This document shows, in pieces, positions 1 to 13,383 of a stretch of 64,000 nucleotides of DNA. The notes beneath the pieces were generated by a model. The model saw only the letters and a list, made by a program, of their open reading frames with translations, was not told the origin of the DNA and did no database searches. The number at the start of each line of letters is the position of its first letter. The first letter of the stretch is position 1. The stretch spans positions 7,222,001 to 7,286,000 of the forward strand of contig NC_134701.1 in NCBI RefSeq assembly GCF_043290135.1, written 5' to 3'. The stretch comes from Rhipicephalus microplus (lineage: Eukaryota; Arthropoda; Arachnida; Ixodida; Ixodidae). The translations under genes were made by a program, and so were the position numbers.

Positions 1-39
1 GAAAATATGTTCTGATGGTGGTGAGTGTGGAGCAGGACT

Positions 40-113
40 GTCTCCGTGGCGCAATTGGCTAGCGCGATCGGCTGTTAACCGAAAGGTTGGAGGTACGAGC
101 CTACCCGGTGGAG
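40..113 (+). tRNA. First complete tRNA-Asn(GUU)-like unit
   Basis: This is the first whole unit of the window, with GTT at 74-76. Its T arm is GGAGG-TACGAGC-CTACC and is followed by a second copy of 21 bp of the T arm, so that two B-box-like stretches lie in a row. The acceptor 3' strand reads CGGTGGA. Confidence 0.5.
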
Positions 114-130
114 GTGCGAGCCCACCCGGT
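89..130 (+). repeat. 21-bp T-arm duplication
   Basis: Two 21-bp copies start with GGAGGTACGAGC and GGAGGTGCGAGC. The duplication places a second T-arm and B-box-like segment directly downstream of the tRNA-like unit, ahead of the T-run. Confidence 0.7.
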
Positions 131-356
131 GGAGTTGCGGCGCTTTTTTTTCTTTGGGCTGATAGCTTTGAAGATATGTTCTGATGGTGGTGAGAGGGGA
201 GCACTACTGTCTCTGTGGCGCAATTGGCTAGCGCGATCGGCTGTTAACTGAGAGGTTGGAGGTTGGAGCCCTCCCGGTGGTGGTGCGGCGATTTTTTTCC
301 TTTTGGCTGATAGCTCTGAAGAAATGTTCTGACGGTGCTGAGAGTGGAGCACGACT

Positions 357-429
357 GTCTTCATGGCGCAATTGGCTATGCGATCGGCTGTCAACTGAAA
401 GGTTGGAGGTTCGAGTCCTCCCGGGAGTG
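357..429 (+). tRNA. tRNA-like unit with Asp anticodon GTC
   Basis: The loop is CTGTCAA with GTC at 390-392, a T-to-C change at position 36 of the Asn-like unit. The D arm is the one-base-short GCTATGCG type, with TTCGAGT/CCTCC in the T arm. The rest of the body is Asn-like, so this is an anticodon mutant and not a true tRNA-Asp. Confidence 0.5.
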
Positions 430-3210
430 GTGTATTGCTTTTTTTCTTTGGGCTGATAGCTTTGAAGAAATGTTCTGATGACGGTGAGAGTGGAGCACGA
501 CTGTCTCCGTGGCGCAGTTGGCTAGCGCGATCGGCTGTTAACCGAAAGGTTGGAGGTAGGAGCCCACCCGGTGGTAGTGTGGCGCTTTTTTTTTCTTTGG
601 GCTGATAGCTCTGAAGAAATGTTCTGACGGTGGTGAGAGTGGAGCACGACTGTCTTCGTGGCGCAATTGGCTATGCGATCGGCTGTTAACTGAAAGGTTT
701 GATGTTGGAGCCCTCCCGGGAGTTTTGTGTTGCGTTTTTTTCTTTGGGCTGATAGCTTTGAAGATATGTTCTCGTGGTGGTGAGAGTGGAGCAGGACTGT
801 CTCCGTGGCGCTATTGGCTAGCGCGATCGGCTGTTAAGCGAAAGGTTGGGGGTACGAGCCCACCCGGTGGTTGTGCGGCGCTTTTTTTTCTTTGGGCTGA
901 TAGCTTAGAAGATATGTTCTGATGGTGGTGAGAGTGGAGCACGACTGTCTCCATGGCGCAATTGGCTATTCGATCGGCTGTTAACTGAAAGGTTTGAGGT
1001 TCGAGCCCTTCCGGGAGTGGTGTGTTGCTTTTTTTATTTTGGGCAGATAGCTTTGAAGATATGTAATGATGGTGGTGAGAGTGGAGCACGACTGTCTCCG
1101 TGGCGCAATTGGCTAGCGCGATCGGCTGTTAACCGAAAGGTTGGAGGTACGAGCCCACCCGGTGGTGGTGCGGCGCTTTTTTTTCTTTGGGCTGATAGCT
1201 TTGAAGATATGTTCTGATTGTGGTGAGAGTGGAGCACGACTGTCTGCATGGCGATATTGGCTATTCGATCGGCTGTTAACTGAAAGGTTTAAGGTTCGAG
1301 CCCTTCCGGGAGTGGTGCGGCGCTTTTTTTTCTTTGGGCTGATAGCTTTGAAGAAATGTTCTTATGGTGGTGAGAGTTGAGCACGTCTGTCTCCGTGGCG
1401 CAATTGGCTAGCGCGGTCGGCTGTTAACCAAAAGGTTGGAGGTTCGAGCCCTCCCGGGAGTGGTGTGTTGCTTTTTTTATTTTTTGCTGATAGCTTTGAA
1501 AATATGTTTTGATAGTGGTGAGTGTGGAGCAGGACTGTCTCCGTGACGCAACTGGCTAGCTCGATCGGCTGTTAACCGAAAGGTTGGATGTTGGAGCCCT
1601 CCCGGGAGTGGTGTGTTGCGTTTTTTTCTTTGGGCTGATAGCTTTGAAGATATGTTCTCGTGGTGGTGAGAGTGGAGCAGGACTGTCTCCGTGGCGCAAT
1701 TGGCTAGCGCGATCGGCTGTTAACCGAAATTTGGAGGTACGAGTCCACCCGGTGGTGGTGCGGCGCTTTTTTTTCTTTGGGCTGATAGCTTTGAAGAAAT
1801 GTTCTGATGGTGGTGAGAGTGGAGCGCGTCTGTCTCCGTGGCTCAATTGGCTAGCGCGGTCGGCTGTTAACCGAAAGGTTGGAGGTTCGAGCCCTCCCGG
1901 GAGTGGTGTGTTGCTTTTTTTATTTTGGGCTGATAGCTTTGAAAATATGTTTTGATGGTGGTGAGTGTGGAGCAGGATGGTCTCCGTGACGCAATTGGCT
2001 AGCGCGATCGGCTGTTAACCGAAAGATTGGAGGTACGAGCCCACCCGGTGGAGGTGCGGCGCTTTTTTTTCTTTGGACTCATAGCTTTGAAGATATGTCC
2101 TGATGGTGGTGAGAGTGGAGCACGACTGTCTCCGTGGCGCAATTGGCTAGCGCGATCGGCTGTTAGCCGAGAGGTTGGAGGTTCGAGCCCACCCGGTGGT
2201 GGTGCGGCGATTTTTTTCCTTTGGGCTGATAGCTCTGAAAAAATGTTCTGACGGTGGTGAGAGTGGAGCACGACTGTCTCCGTGGCGCAATTGGCTAGCG
2301 CGATCGGCTGTTAACCGAAAGGATGGAGGTACGAGCCCTCCCGGGTGTGGTGTGTTGCTTTTTATTCTTTGGGCTGATAGGTTTGAAGATATGTTCTGAT
2401 CGTGGTGAGAGTGGAGCACGACTGTCTCCGTGGCGCAATTGGCTAGCGCGATCGGCTGTTAACCGAAAGGATGGAGGTACGAGCCCTTCCGGGTGTGGTG
2501 TGTTGCTTTTTATTCTTTGGGCTGATAGCTTTGAAGATATGTTCTGATCGTGGTGAGAGTGGAGCAGGACTGTCTCCGTGGCGCAATCGGCTAACGCGAT
2601 CGGCTGTTAACCGAAAGGTTGGAGGTACGAGCCCACCCGGTGGTGGTGCGGCGCTTTTTTTTCTTCGGGCTGATAGCTTTGAAGATATGTTCTGATGGTG
2701 GTGAGAGTGGAGCAAGACTGTCTCCGTGGCGCAATCGGCTAGCGCGATCGGCTGTTAACCGAAGGTTGGAGGTACGAGCCCACCCGGTGGTGGTGCGGCG
2801 CTTGTTTTTCTTTGGGCTGATAGCTTTGAAGACATGTTCTGATGGTGGTGAGAGTGGAGCACGACTGTCTCCGTGGCGCAATTGGCTAGTGCGATCAGCT
2901 GTTAACCGAAATTTAGAGGTACGAGCCCACCCGGTGGTGGTGCGGCGCTTTTTTTTCTTTGGGCTGATAGCTCTGAAGAAATGTTCTGACGGTGGTGTGA
3001 GTGGAGCACGACTGTCTCCGTGACGCAATTGGCTAGCGCGATCGGCGTTTAACTGAAAGGTTGGAGGTTCGAGCCCTCCCGGGAGTGTTGTGTTGCTTTT
3101 TTTATTTTGGGCTGATAGCTTTGAAAATATGTTCTGATGGTGGTGAGTGTGGAGCAGGACTGTCTCCGTAGCGCAATTGGCTAGTGCGATCGGCTGTTAA
3201 CCGAAAGGTT

Positions 3211-3252
3211 GGAGGTACGAGCCTACCCGGTGGAGGTGCGAGCCTACCCGGT
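3211..3252 (+). repeat. 21-bp T-arm duplication
   Basis: Both copies here carry CCTACCCGGT, unlike the copy at 89 whose second half has CCCACCCGGT. Confidence 0.7.
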
Positions 3253-5743
3253 GGAGGTGCGGCGCTTTTTTTTCTTTGGGCTGATAGCTTTGAAGATATG
3301 TTCTGATGGTGGTGAGAGGAGAGCACGACTGTCTCCGTGGCGCAATTGGCTAGCGCGATCGGCTGTTAACAGAGAGGTTTGAGGTTGGAGCCCTCCCGGT
3401 GGTGGTCCGGCACTTTTTTTTTCTTTGGGCTGATAGCTCTGAAGAAATGTTCTGACGGTGGTGAGAGTGGAGCACGACTGTCTCCGTGGCGCAATTGGCT
3501 ATGCGAAAGGCTGTTAACCGGAAGGTTGGAGGTTCGAGCCCTACCGGGAGTGGTGTGTTGCTTTTTATTCTTTGGGCTGATAGCTTTGAAGATATGTTCT
3601 GATCGTGGTGAGAGTGGAGCAGGACTGTCTCCGTGGCGCAATCGGCTAACGCGATCGGCTGTTAACCGAAAGGTTTGAGGTACGAGCCCACCCGGTGGTG
3701 GTGCGGCGCTTTTTTTTCTTTGGGCTGATAGCTTTGAAGATATATTCTGATTGTGGTGAGAGTGGAGCACGACTGTCTGCATGGCGATATTGGCTATTCG
3801 ATCGGCTGTTAACTGAAAGGTTTAAGGTTCGAGCCCTTCCGGGAGTGGTGCGGCGCTTTTTTTTCTTTGGGCTGATAGCTTTGAAGAAATGTTCTTATGG
3901 TGGTGAGAGTTGAGCACGTCTGTCTCCGTGGCGCAATTGGCTAGCGCGGTCGGCTGTTAACCAAAAGGTTGGAGGTTCGAGCCCTCCCGGGAGTGGTGTG
4001 TTGCTTTTTTTATTTTTTGCTGATAGCTTTGAAAATATGTTTTGATAGTGGTGAGTGTGGAGCAGGACTGTCTCCGTGACGCAACTGGCTAGCTCGATCG
4101 GCTGTTAACCGAAAGGTTGGATGTTGGAGCCCTCCCGGGAGTGGTGTGTTGCGTTTTTTTCTTTGGGCTGATAGCTTTGAAGATATGTTCTCGTGGTGGT
4201 GAGAGTGGAGCAGGACTGTCTCCGTGGCGCAATTGGCTAGCGCGATCGGCTGTTAACCGAAATTTGGAGGTACGAGTCCACCCGGTGGTGGTGCGGCGCT
4301 TTTTTTTCTTTGGGCTGATAGCTTTGAAGAAATGTTCTGATGGTGGTGAGAGTGGAGCGCGTCTGTCTCCGTGGCTCAATTGGCTAGCGCGGTCGGCTGT
4401 TAACCGAAAGGTTGGAGGTTCGAGCCCTCCCGGGAGTGGTGTGTTGCTTTTTTTATTTTGGGCTGATAGCTTTGAAAATATGTTTTGATGGTGGTGAGTG
4501 TGGAGCAGGATGGTCTCCGTGACGCAATTGGCTAGCGCGATCGGCTGTTAACCGAAAGATTGGAGGTACGAGCCCACCCGGTGGAGGTGCGGCGCTTTTT
4601 TTTCTTTGGACTCATAGCTTTGAAGATATGTCCTGATGGTGGTGAGAGTGGAGCACGACTGTCTCCGTGGCGCAATTGGCTAGCGCGATCGGCTGTTAGC
4701 CGAGAGGTTGGAGGTTCGAGCCCACCCGGTGGTGGTGCGGCGATTTTTTTCCTTTGGGCTGATAGCTCTGAAAAAATGTTCTGACGGTGGTGAGAGTGGA
4801 GCACGACTGTCTCCGTGGCGCAATTGGCTAGCGCGATCGGCTGTTAACCGAAAGGATGGAGGTACGAGCCCTCCCGGGTGTGGTGTGTTGCTTTTTATTC
4901 TTTGGGCTGATAGGTTTGAAGATATGTTCTGATCGTGGTGAGAGTGGAGCACGACTGTCTCCGTGGCGCAATTGGCTAGCGCGATCGGCTGTTAACCGAA
5001 AGGATGGAGGTACGAGCCCTTCCGGGTGTGGTGTGTTGCTTTTTATTCTTTGGGCTGATAGCTTTGAAGATATGTTCTGATCGTGGTGAGAGTGGAGCAG
5101 GACTGTCTCCGTGGCGCAATCGGCTAACGCGATCGGCTGTTAACCGAAAGGTTGGAGGTACGAGCCCACCCGGTGGTGGTGCGGCGCTTTTTTTTCTTCG
5201 GGCTGATAGCTTTGAAGATATGTTCTGATGGTGGTGAGAGTGGAGCAAGACTGTCTCCGTGGCGCAATCGGCTAGCGCGATCGGCTGTTAACCGAAGGTT
5301 GGAGGTACGAGCCCACCCGGTGGTGGTGCGGCGCTTGTTTTTCTTTGGGCTGATAGCTTTGAAGACATGTTCTGATGGTGGTGAGAGTGGAGCACGACTG
5401 TCTCCGTGGCGCAATTGGCTAGTGCGATCAGCTGTTAACCGAAATTTAGAGGTACGAGCCCACCCGGTGGTGGTGCGGCGCTTTTTTTTCTTTGGGCTGA
5501 TAGCTCTGAAGAAATGTTCTGACGGTGGTGTGAGTGGAGCACGACTGTCTCCGTGACGCAATTGGCTAGCGCGATCGGCGTTTAACTGAAAGGTTGGAGG
5601 TTCGAGCCCTCCCGGGAGTGTTGTGTTGCTTTTTTTATTTTGGGCTGATAGCTTTGAAAATATGTTCTGATGGTGGTGAGTGTGGAGCAGGACTGTCTCC
5701 GTAGCGCAATTGGCTAGTGCGATCGGCTGTTAACCGAAAGGTT

Positions 5744-5785
5744 GGAGGTACGAGCCTACCCGGTGGAGGTGCGAGCCTACCCGGT
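5744..5785 (+). repeat. 21-bp T-arm duplication
   Basis: It is the copy of the duplication at 3211, displaced by the 2,533-bp block offset. Confidence 0.7.
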
Positions 5786-6651
5786 GGAGGTGCGGCGCTT
5801 TTTTTTCTTTGGGCTGATAGCTTTGAAGATATGTTCTGATGGTGGTGAGAGGAGAGCACGACTGTCTCCGTGGCGCAATTGGCTAGCGCGATCGGCTGTT
5901 AACAGAGAGGTTTGAGGTTGGAGCCCTCCCGGTGGTGGTCCGGCACTTTTTTTTTCTTTGGGCTGATAGCTCTGAAGAAATGTTCTGACGGTGGTGAGAG
6001 TGGAGCACGACTGTCTCCGTGGCGCAATTGGCTATGCGAAAGGCTGTTAACCGGAAGGTTGGAGGTTCGAGCCCTACCGGGAGTGGTGTGTTGCTTTTTA
6101 TTCTTTGGGCTGATAGCTTTGAAGATATGTTCTGATCGTGGTGAGAGTGGAGCAGGACTGTCTCCGTGGCGCAATCGGCTAACGCGATCGGCTGTTAACC
6201 GAAAGGTTTGAGGTACGAGCCCACCCGGTGGTGGTGCGGCGCTTTTTTTTCTTTGGGCTGATAGCTTTGAAGATATATTCTGATGGTGGTGAGAGTGGAG
6301 CACGACTGTCTCCGTGGCGCAATTGGCTAGTGCGATCAGCTGTTAACCGAAATTTAGAGGTATGAGCCCACCCGGTGGTAGTGTGGCGATTTTTTTTCTT
6401 TGGGCTGATAGCTCTGAAGAAATGTTCTGACGGTGGTGTGAGTGGAGCACGACTGTCTCCGTGGCGCAATTGGCTAGCGCGATCGGCTGTTAACCGAAAG
6501 GTTGGAGGTTCGAGCCCCCCCGGAAGTGGTGTGTTGCTTTTTTTATTTTGGGCTGATAGCTTTGAAAATATGTTCTGATGGCGGTGAGTGTGGAGCAGGA
6601 CTGTCTCCGTGGCGCAATTGGCTAGCGCGATCGGCTGTTAACCGAAAGGTT

Positions 6652-6693
6652 GGAGGTACGAGCCTACCCGGTGGAGGTGCGAGCCCACCCGGT
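6652..6693 (+). repeat. 21-bp T-arm duplication
   Basis: It is the copy of the duplication at 89, displaced by the 6,563-bp block offset. Confidence 0.7.
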
Positions 6694-6919
6694 GGAGTTG
6701 CGGCGCTTTTTTTTCTTTGGGCTGATAGCTTTGAAGATATGTTCTGATGGTGGTGAGAGGGGAGCACTACTGTCTCTGTGGCGCAATTGGCTAGCGCGAT
6801 CGGCTGTTAACTGAGAGGTTGGAGGTTGGAGCCCTCCCGGTGGTGGTGCGGCGATTTTTTTCCTTTTGGCTGATAGCTCTGAAGAAATGTTCTGACGGTG
6901 CTGAGAGTGGAGCACGACT

Positions 6920-6992
6920 GTCTTCATGGCGCAATTGGCTATGCGATCGGCTGTCAACTGAAAGGTTGGAGGTTCGAGTCCTCCCGGGAGTG
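6920..6992 (+). tRNA. tRNA-like unit with Asp anticodon GTC
   Basis: GTC is at 6953-6955. It is a copy of the unit at 357 within the 6,563-bp duplicated block. Confidence 0.5.
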
Positions 6993-9900
6993 GTGTATTG
7001 CTTTTTTTCTTTGGGCTGATAGCTTTGAAGAAATGTTCTGATGATGGTGAGAGTGGAGCACGACTGTCTCCGTGGCGCAGTTGACTAGCGCGATCGGCTG
7101 TTAACCGAAAGGTTGGAGGTAGGAGCCCACCCGGTGGTGGTGTGGCGCTTTTTTTTTCTTTGGGCTGATAGCTCTGAAGAAATGTTCTGACGGTGGTGAG
7201 AGTGGAGCACGACTGTCTTCGTGGCGCAATTGGCTATGCGATCGGCTGTTAACTGAAAGGTTTGATGTTGGAGCCCTCCCGGGAGTTTTGTGTTGCGTTT
7301 TTTTCTTTGGGCTGATAGCTTTGAAGATATGTTCTCGTGGTGGTGAGAGTGGAGCAGGACTGTCTCCGTGGCGCTATTGGCTAGCGCGATCGGCTGTTAA
7401 GCGAAAGGTTGGGGGTACGAGCCCACCCGGTGGTTGTGCGGCGCTTTTTTTTCTTTGGGCTGATAGCTTAGAAGATATGTTCTGATGGTGGTGAGAGTGG
7501 AGCACGACTGTCTCCATGGCGCAATTGGCTATTCGATCGGCTGTTAACTGAAAGGTTTGAGGTTCGAGCCCTTCCGGGAGTGGTGTGTTGCTTTTTTTTA
7601 TTTTGGGCAGATAGCTTTGAAGATATGTAATGATGGTGGTGAGAGTGGAGCACGACTGTCTCCGTGGCGCAATTGGCTAGCGCGATCGGCTGTTAACCGA
7701 AAGGTTGGAGGTACGAGCCCACCCGGTGGTGGTGCGGCGCTTTTTTTTTCTTTGGGCTGATAGCTTTGAAGATATGTTCTGATTGTGGTGAGAGTGGAGC
7801 ACGACTGTCTGCATGGCGATATTGGCTATTCGATCGGCTGTTAACTGAAAGGTTTAAGGTTCGAGCCCTTCCGGGAGTGGTGCGGCGCTTTTTTTTCTTT
7901 GGGCTGATAGCTTTGAAGAAATGTTCTTATGGTGGTGAGAGTTGAGCACGTCTGTCTCCGTGGCGCAATTGGCTAGCGCGGTCGGCTGTTAACCAAAAGG
8001 TTGGAGGTTCGAGCCCTCCCGGGAGTGGTGTGTTGCTTTTTTTATTTTTTGCTGATAGCTTTGAAAATATGTTTTGATAGTGGTGAGTGTGGAGCAGGAC
8101 TGTCTCCGTGACGCAATTGGCTAGCTCGATCGGCTGTTAACCGAAAGGTTGGATGTTGGAGCCCTCCCGGGAGTGGTGTGTTGCGTTTTTTTCTTTGGGC
8201 TGATAGCTTTGAAGATATGTTCTCGTGGTGGTGAAAGTGGAGCAGGACTGTCTCCGTGGCGCAATTGGCTAGCGCGATCGGCTGTTAACCGAAATTTGGA
8301 GGTACGAGTCCACCCGGTGGTGGTGCGGCGCTTTTTTTTCTTTGGGCTGATAGCTTTGAAGAAATGTTCTGATGGTGGTGAGAGTGGAGCGCGTCTGTCT
8401 CCGTGGCTCAATTGGCTAGCGCGGTCGGCTGTTAACCGAAAGGTTGGAGGTTCGAGCCCTCCCGGGAGTGGTGTGTTGCTTTTTTTATTTTGGGCTGATA
8501 GCTTTGAAAATATGTTTTGATGGTGGTGAGTGTGGAGCAGGATGGTCTCCGTGACGCAATTGGCTAGCGCGATCGGCTGTTAACCGAAAGATTGGAGGTA
8601 CGAGCCCACCCGGTGGAGCTGCGGCGCTTTTTTTTCTTTGGACTCATAGCTTTGAAGATATGTCCTGATGGTGGTGAGAGTGGAGCACGACTGTCTCCGT
8701 GGCGCAATTGGCTAGCGCGATCGGCTGTTAGCCGAGAGGTTGGAGGTTCGAGCCCACCCGGTGGTGGTGCGGCGATTTTTTTCCTTTGGGCTGATAGCTC
8801 TGAAAAAATGTTCTGACGGTGGTGAGAGTGGAGCACGACTGTCTCCGTGGCGCAATTGGCTAGCGCGATCGGCTGTTAACCGAAAGGATGGAGGTACGAG
8901 CCCTCCCGGGTGTGGTGTGTTGCTTTTTATTCTTTGGGCTGATAGCTTTGAAGATATGTTCTGATCGTGGTGAGAGTGGAGCACGACTGTCTCCGTGGCG
9001 CAATTGGCTAGCGCGATCGGCTGTTAACCGAAAGGATGGAGGTACGAGCCCTCCCGGGTGTGGTGTGTTGCTTTTTGTTCTTTGGGCTGATAGCTTTGAA
9101 GATATGTTCTGATCGTGGTGAGAGTGGAGCAGGACTGTCTCCGTGGCGCAATCGGCTAACGCGATCGGCTGTTAACCGAAAGGTTGGAGGTACGACCCCA
9201 CCCGGTGGTGGTGCGGCGCTTTTTTTTCTTTGGGCTGATAGCTTTGAAGATATGTTCTGATGGTGGTGAGAGTGGAGCAAGACTGTCTCCGTGGCGCAAT
9301 CGGCTAGCGCGATCGGCTGTTAACCGAAGGTTGGAGGTACGAGCCCACCCGGTGGTGGTGCGGCGCTTGTTTTTCTTTGGGCTGATAGCTTTGAAGACAT
9401 GTTCTGATGGTGGTGAGAGTGGAGCACGACTGTCTCCGTGGCGCAATTGGCTAGTGCGATCAGCTGTTAACCGAAATTTAGAGGTACGAGCCCACCCGGT
9501 GGTGGTGCGGCGCTTTTTTTTTCTTTGGGCTGATAGCTCTGAAGAAATGTTCTGACGGTGGTGTGAGTGGAGCACGACTATCTCCGTGGCGCAATTGGCT
9601 AGCGCGATCGGCGTTTAACCGAAAGGTTGGAGGTTCGAGCCCTCCCGGGAGTGGTGTGTTGCTTTTTTTATTTTGGGCTGATAGCTTTGAAAATATGTTC
9701 TGATGGTGGTGAGTGTGGAGCAGGACTGTCTCCGTGGCGCAATTGGCTAGTGCGATCGGCTGTTAACCGAAAGGTTGGCGGTACGAGCCCAACCGGTGGT
9801 GGTGCGGCGCTTTTTTTCTTTGGGCTGATAGCTTTGAAGATATGTTCTGATGGTGGTGAGAGTGAAGCACGACTGTCTCCGTGGCGCAATTGGCTAGCGC

Positions 9901-12284
9901 GATCGGCTGTTAACAAAAATGTTCGAGGTAAGAGCCCACCCGGTGGTGGTGCGGCGCTTTTTTTTTTTGGGCTGATAGCTTTGAAGATATGTTCTGATGG
10001 TGGTGAGAGTGGAGCACGACTGTCTCCGTGGCGCAATTGGCTATTCGATCGGCTGTTAACTGAAAGGTTTGAGGTTCGAGCCCTTCCAGGAGTGGTGTGT
10101 TGCTTTTTTTATTTTTTGCTGATAGCTTTGAAAATATGTTTTGATGGTGGTGAGTGTGGAGCAGGACTGTCTCCGTGACGCAATTGGCTAGCTCGATCGG
10201 CTGTTAACCGAAAGGTTGGAGGTACGAGCCTACCTGGTGGAGGTGCGGCGCTTTTTTTTCTTTGGACTGATAGCTTTGAAGATATGTCCTGATGGTGGTG
10301 AGAGTGGAGCACGACTGTCTCCGTGGCGCAATTGGCTAGCGCGATCGACTGTTAACCGAGAGGTTGGAGGTTCGAGCCCACCCGGTGGTGGTGCGGCGCT
10401 TTTTATTCTTTGGGCTGATAGCGTTGAAGATATGTTCTGATGGTGGTGAGAGTGGAGCAGGACTGTCTCCGTGGCGCAATCGGCTAACGCGATCGGCTGT
10501 TAACTAAAAGGTTGGAGGTACGAGCCCTCCCGGGAGTGGTGTGTTGCTTTTTTTATCTTGGGCTGATAGCTTTGAAGATATGTTCTGATGGTGCTGAGAG
10601 TGGAGCACGACTGTCTCCGTGGCGCAATTGGCTAGCGCGATCGGCTGTTAAGCGAAAGGTTGGGGGTACGAGCCCACCCGGTGGTTGTGCGGCGCTTTTT
10701 TTTCTTTGGGCTGATAGCTTTGAAGATATGTTCTGATGGTGGTGAGAGTGGAGCACGACTGTCTCCATGGCGCAATTGGCTATTCGATCGGCTGTTAACT
10801 GAAAGGTTTGAGGTTCGAGCCCTTCCGGGAGTGGTGTGTTGCTTTTTTTATTTTGGGCAGATAGCTTTGAAGATATGTAATGATGGTGGTGAGATGGAGC
10901 ACGACTGTCTCCGTGGCGCAATTGGCTAGCGCGATCGGCTGTTAACCGAAAGGTTGGAGGTACGGGCCCACCCGGTGGTGGTGCGGCGCTTTTTTTTTCT
11001 TTGGGCTGATAGCTTTGAAGATATGTTCTGATGGTGGTGAGAGTGGAGCACGACTGTCTCCATGGCGCAATTGGCTATTCGATCGGCTGTTAACTGAAAG
11101 GTTTGAGGTTCGAGCCCTTCTGGGAGTGGTGCGGCGCTTTTTTTTCTTTGGGCTGATAGCTTTGAAGAAATGTTCTTATGGTGGTGAGAGTTGAGCACGT
11201 CTGTCTCCGTGGCGCAATTGGCTAGCGCGGTCGGCTGTTAACCGAAAGGTTGGAGGTTCGAGCCCTCCCGGGAGTGGTGTGTTGCTTTTTTTATTTTTGC
11301 TGATAGCTTTGAAAATATGTTTTGATAGTGGTGAGTGTGGAGCAGGACTGTCTCCGTAACGCAATTGGCTAGCTCGATCGGCTGTTAACCGAAAGATTGG
11401 AGGTACGAGCCCACCCGGTGGAGGTGCGGCGCTTTTTTTTCTTTGGGCTGATAGCTTTGAAGATATGTTCTGATCGTGGTGAGAGTGAAGCACGACTGTC
11501 TCCGTGGCGCAATTGGCTAGCGCGATCGGCTGTTAACCGAAAGGATGGAGGTACGAGCCCTCCCGGGTGTGGTGTGTTGCTTTTTATTCTTTGGGCTGAT
11601 AGCTTTGAAGATATGTTCTGATCGTGGTGAGAGTGGAGCAGGACTGTCTCCGTGGCGCAATCGGCTAACGCGATCGGCTGTTAACCGAAAGGTTGGAGGT
11701 ACGAGCCCACCCGGTGGTGGTGCGGCGCTTTTTTTTTCTTTGGGCTGATAGCTTTGAAGATATGTTCTGATGGTGGTGAGAGTGGAGCAAGACTGTCTCC
11801 GTGGCGCAATCGGCTAGCGCGATCGGCTGTTAACCGAAGGTTGGAGGTACGAGCCCACCCGGTGGTGGTGCGGCGCTTGTTTTTCTTTGGGCTGATAGCT
11901 TTGAAGACATGTTCTGATGGTGGTGAGAGTGGAGCACGACTGTCTCCGTGGCGCAATTGGCTAGTGCGATCAGCTGTTAACCGAAATTTAGAGGTACGAG
12001 CCCACCCGGTGGTGGTGCGGCGCTTTTTTTTCTTTGGGCTGATAGCTCTGAAGAAATGTTCTGACGGTGGTGTGAGTGGAGCACGACTGTCTCCGTGGCG
12101 CAATTGGCTAGCACGATCGGTGTTTAACCGAAAGGTTGGAGGTTCGAGCCCTCCCGGGAGTGGTGTGTTGCTTTTTTTATTTGGGGCTGCTGCTTTGAAA
12201 ATATGTTCTGATGGTGGTGAGTGTGGAGCAGGACTGTCTCCGTGGCGCAATTGGCTAGTGCGATCGGCTGTTAACCGAAAGGTT

Positions 12285-12326
12285 GGAGGTACGAGCCTAC
12301 CCGGTGGAGGTGCGAGCCTACCCGGT
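12285..12326 (+). repeat. 21-bp T-arm duplication
   Basis: This is the same 21-bp duplication with CCTACCCGGT in both halves, as at 3211. Confidence 0.7.
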
Positions 12327-12552
12327 GGAGGTGCGGCGCTTTTTTTTCTTTGGGCTGATAGCTTTGAAGATATGTTCTGATGGTGGTGAGAGGAGAGCAC
12401 GACTGTCTCCGTGGCGCAATTGGCTAGCGCGATCGGCTGTTAACCGAGAGGTTGGAGGTTGGAGCCCTCCCGGTGGTGGTGCGGCGATTTTTTTTCTTTT
12501 GGCTGATAGCTCTGAAGAAATGTTCTGACGGTGGTGAGAGTGGAGCATGACT

Positions 12553-12625
12553 GTCTCCATGGCGCAATCGCCTATGCGATCGGCTGTCAACTGAAAGGTT
12601 GGAGGTTCGAGCCCACCCGGTGGTG
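12553..12625 (+). tRNA. tRNA-like unit with Asp anticodon GTC, class A 3' end
   Basis: GTC is at 12586-12588. Unlike the other short-D-arm GTC units it has TTCGAGC followed by CCACC-CGGTGGTG, a chimera of the GTC lineage with a class A tail. The D loop reads CAATCGCCTATGCG and lacks the G18G19 pair. Confidence 0.45.
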
Positions 12626-13042
12626 GTGCGGCGCTTTTTTTTCTTTGGGCTGATAGCTTTGAAGATATATTCTGATGGTGGTGAGAGTGGAGCACGACTG
12701 TCTCCGTGGCGCAATTGGCTAGTGCGATCAGCTGTTAACCGAAATTTAGAGGTACGAGCCCACCCGGTGGTAGTGCGGCGATTTTTTTTTTGGGCTGATA
12801 GCTCTGAATAAATGTTCGGACGGTGGTGTGAGTGGAGCACGACTGTCTCCGTGGCGCAATTGGCTAGCGCGATCGGCTGTTAACCGAAAGGTTGGAGTTT
12901 CGAGCCCCCCCCGGGAGTGGTGTGTTGCTTTTTTTATTTTGGGCTGATAGCTTTGAAAATATGTTCTGATGGTGGTGAGTGTGGAGCAGGACTGTCTCCG
13001 TGGCGCAATTGGCTAGCGCGATCGGCTGTTAACCGAAAGGTT

Positions 13043-13084
13043 GGAGGTACGAGCCTACCCGGTGGAGGTGCGAGCCCACCCGGT
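13043..13084 (+). repeat. 21-bp T-arm duplication
   Basis: This is the same 21-bp duplication with the CCTACC then CCCACC order, as at 89. Confidence 0.7.
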
Positions 13085-13310
13085 GGAGGTGCGGCGCTTT
13101 TTTTTCTTTGGGCTGATAGCTTTGAAGATATGTTCTGATGGTGGTGAGAGGGGAGCACTACTGTCTCCGTGGCGCAATTGGCTAGCGCGATCGGCTGTTA
13201 ACCGAGAGGTTGGAGGTTGGAGCCTTCCCGGTGGTGGTGCGGCGATTTTTTTCCTTTTGGCTGATAGCTCTGAAGAAATGTTCTGACGGTGCTGAGAGTG
13301 GAGCACGACT

Positions 13311-13383
13311 GTCTTCATGGCGCAATTGGCTATGCGATCGGCTGTCAACTGAAAGGTTGGAGGTTCGAGTCCTCCCGGGAGTG
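13311..13383 (+). tRNA. tRNA-like unit with Asp anticodon GTC
   Basis: GTC is at 13344-13346. It has the same body and class B 3' end as the unit at 357 and also follows a unit with the 21-bp T-arm duplication. Confidence 0.5.

Larger units (their letters stand above)
1150..6215 (+). repeat. Two tandem 2,533-bp higher-order blocks
   Basis: 1150-3682 and 3683-6215 match unit for unit with a constant offset of 2,533 bp, about 17 units. Private variants line up, such as GTCTGCATGGCGATATTGG near 1,240 and 3,773 and TCGGCGTTTAACTG near 3,043 and 5,576. Block edges are given to within about 100 bp. Confidence 0.85.
6564..9775 (+). repeat. Higher-order copy of 1-3210 (offset 6,563-6,565)
   Basis: The block repeats the first 3.2 kb of the window, including the T-arm duplication, the GTC unit and GTCTGCATGGCGATATT. 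The offset drifts by 2 bp through T-run length changes. The match ends near 9,775, where TGGCGGTACGAGCCCAACC replaces the class A arm. Confidence 0.8.
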
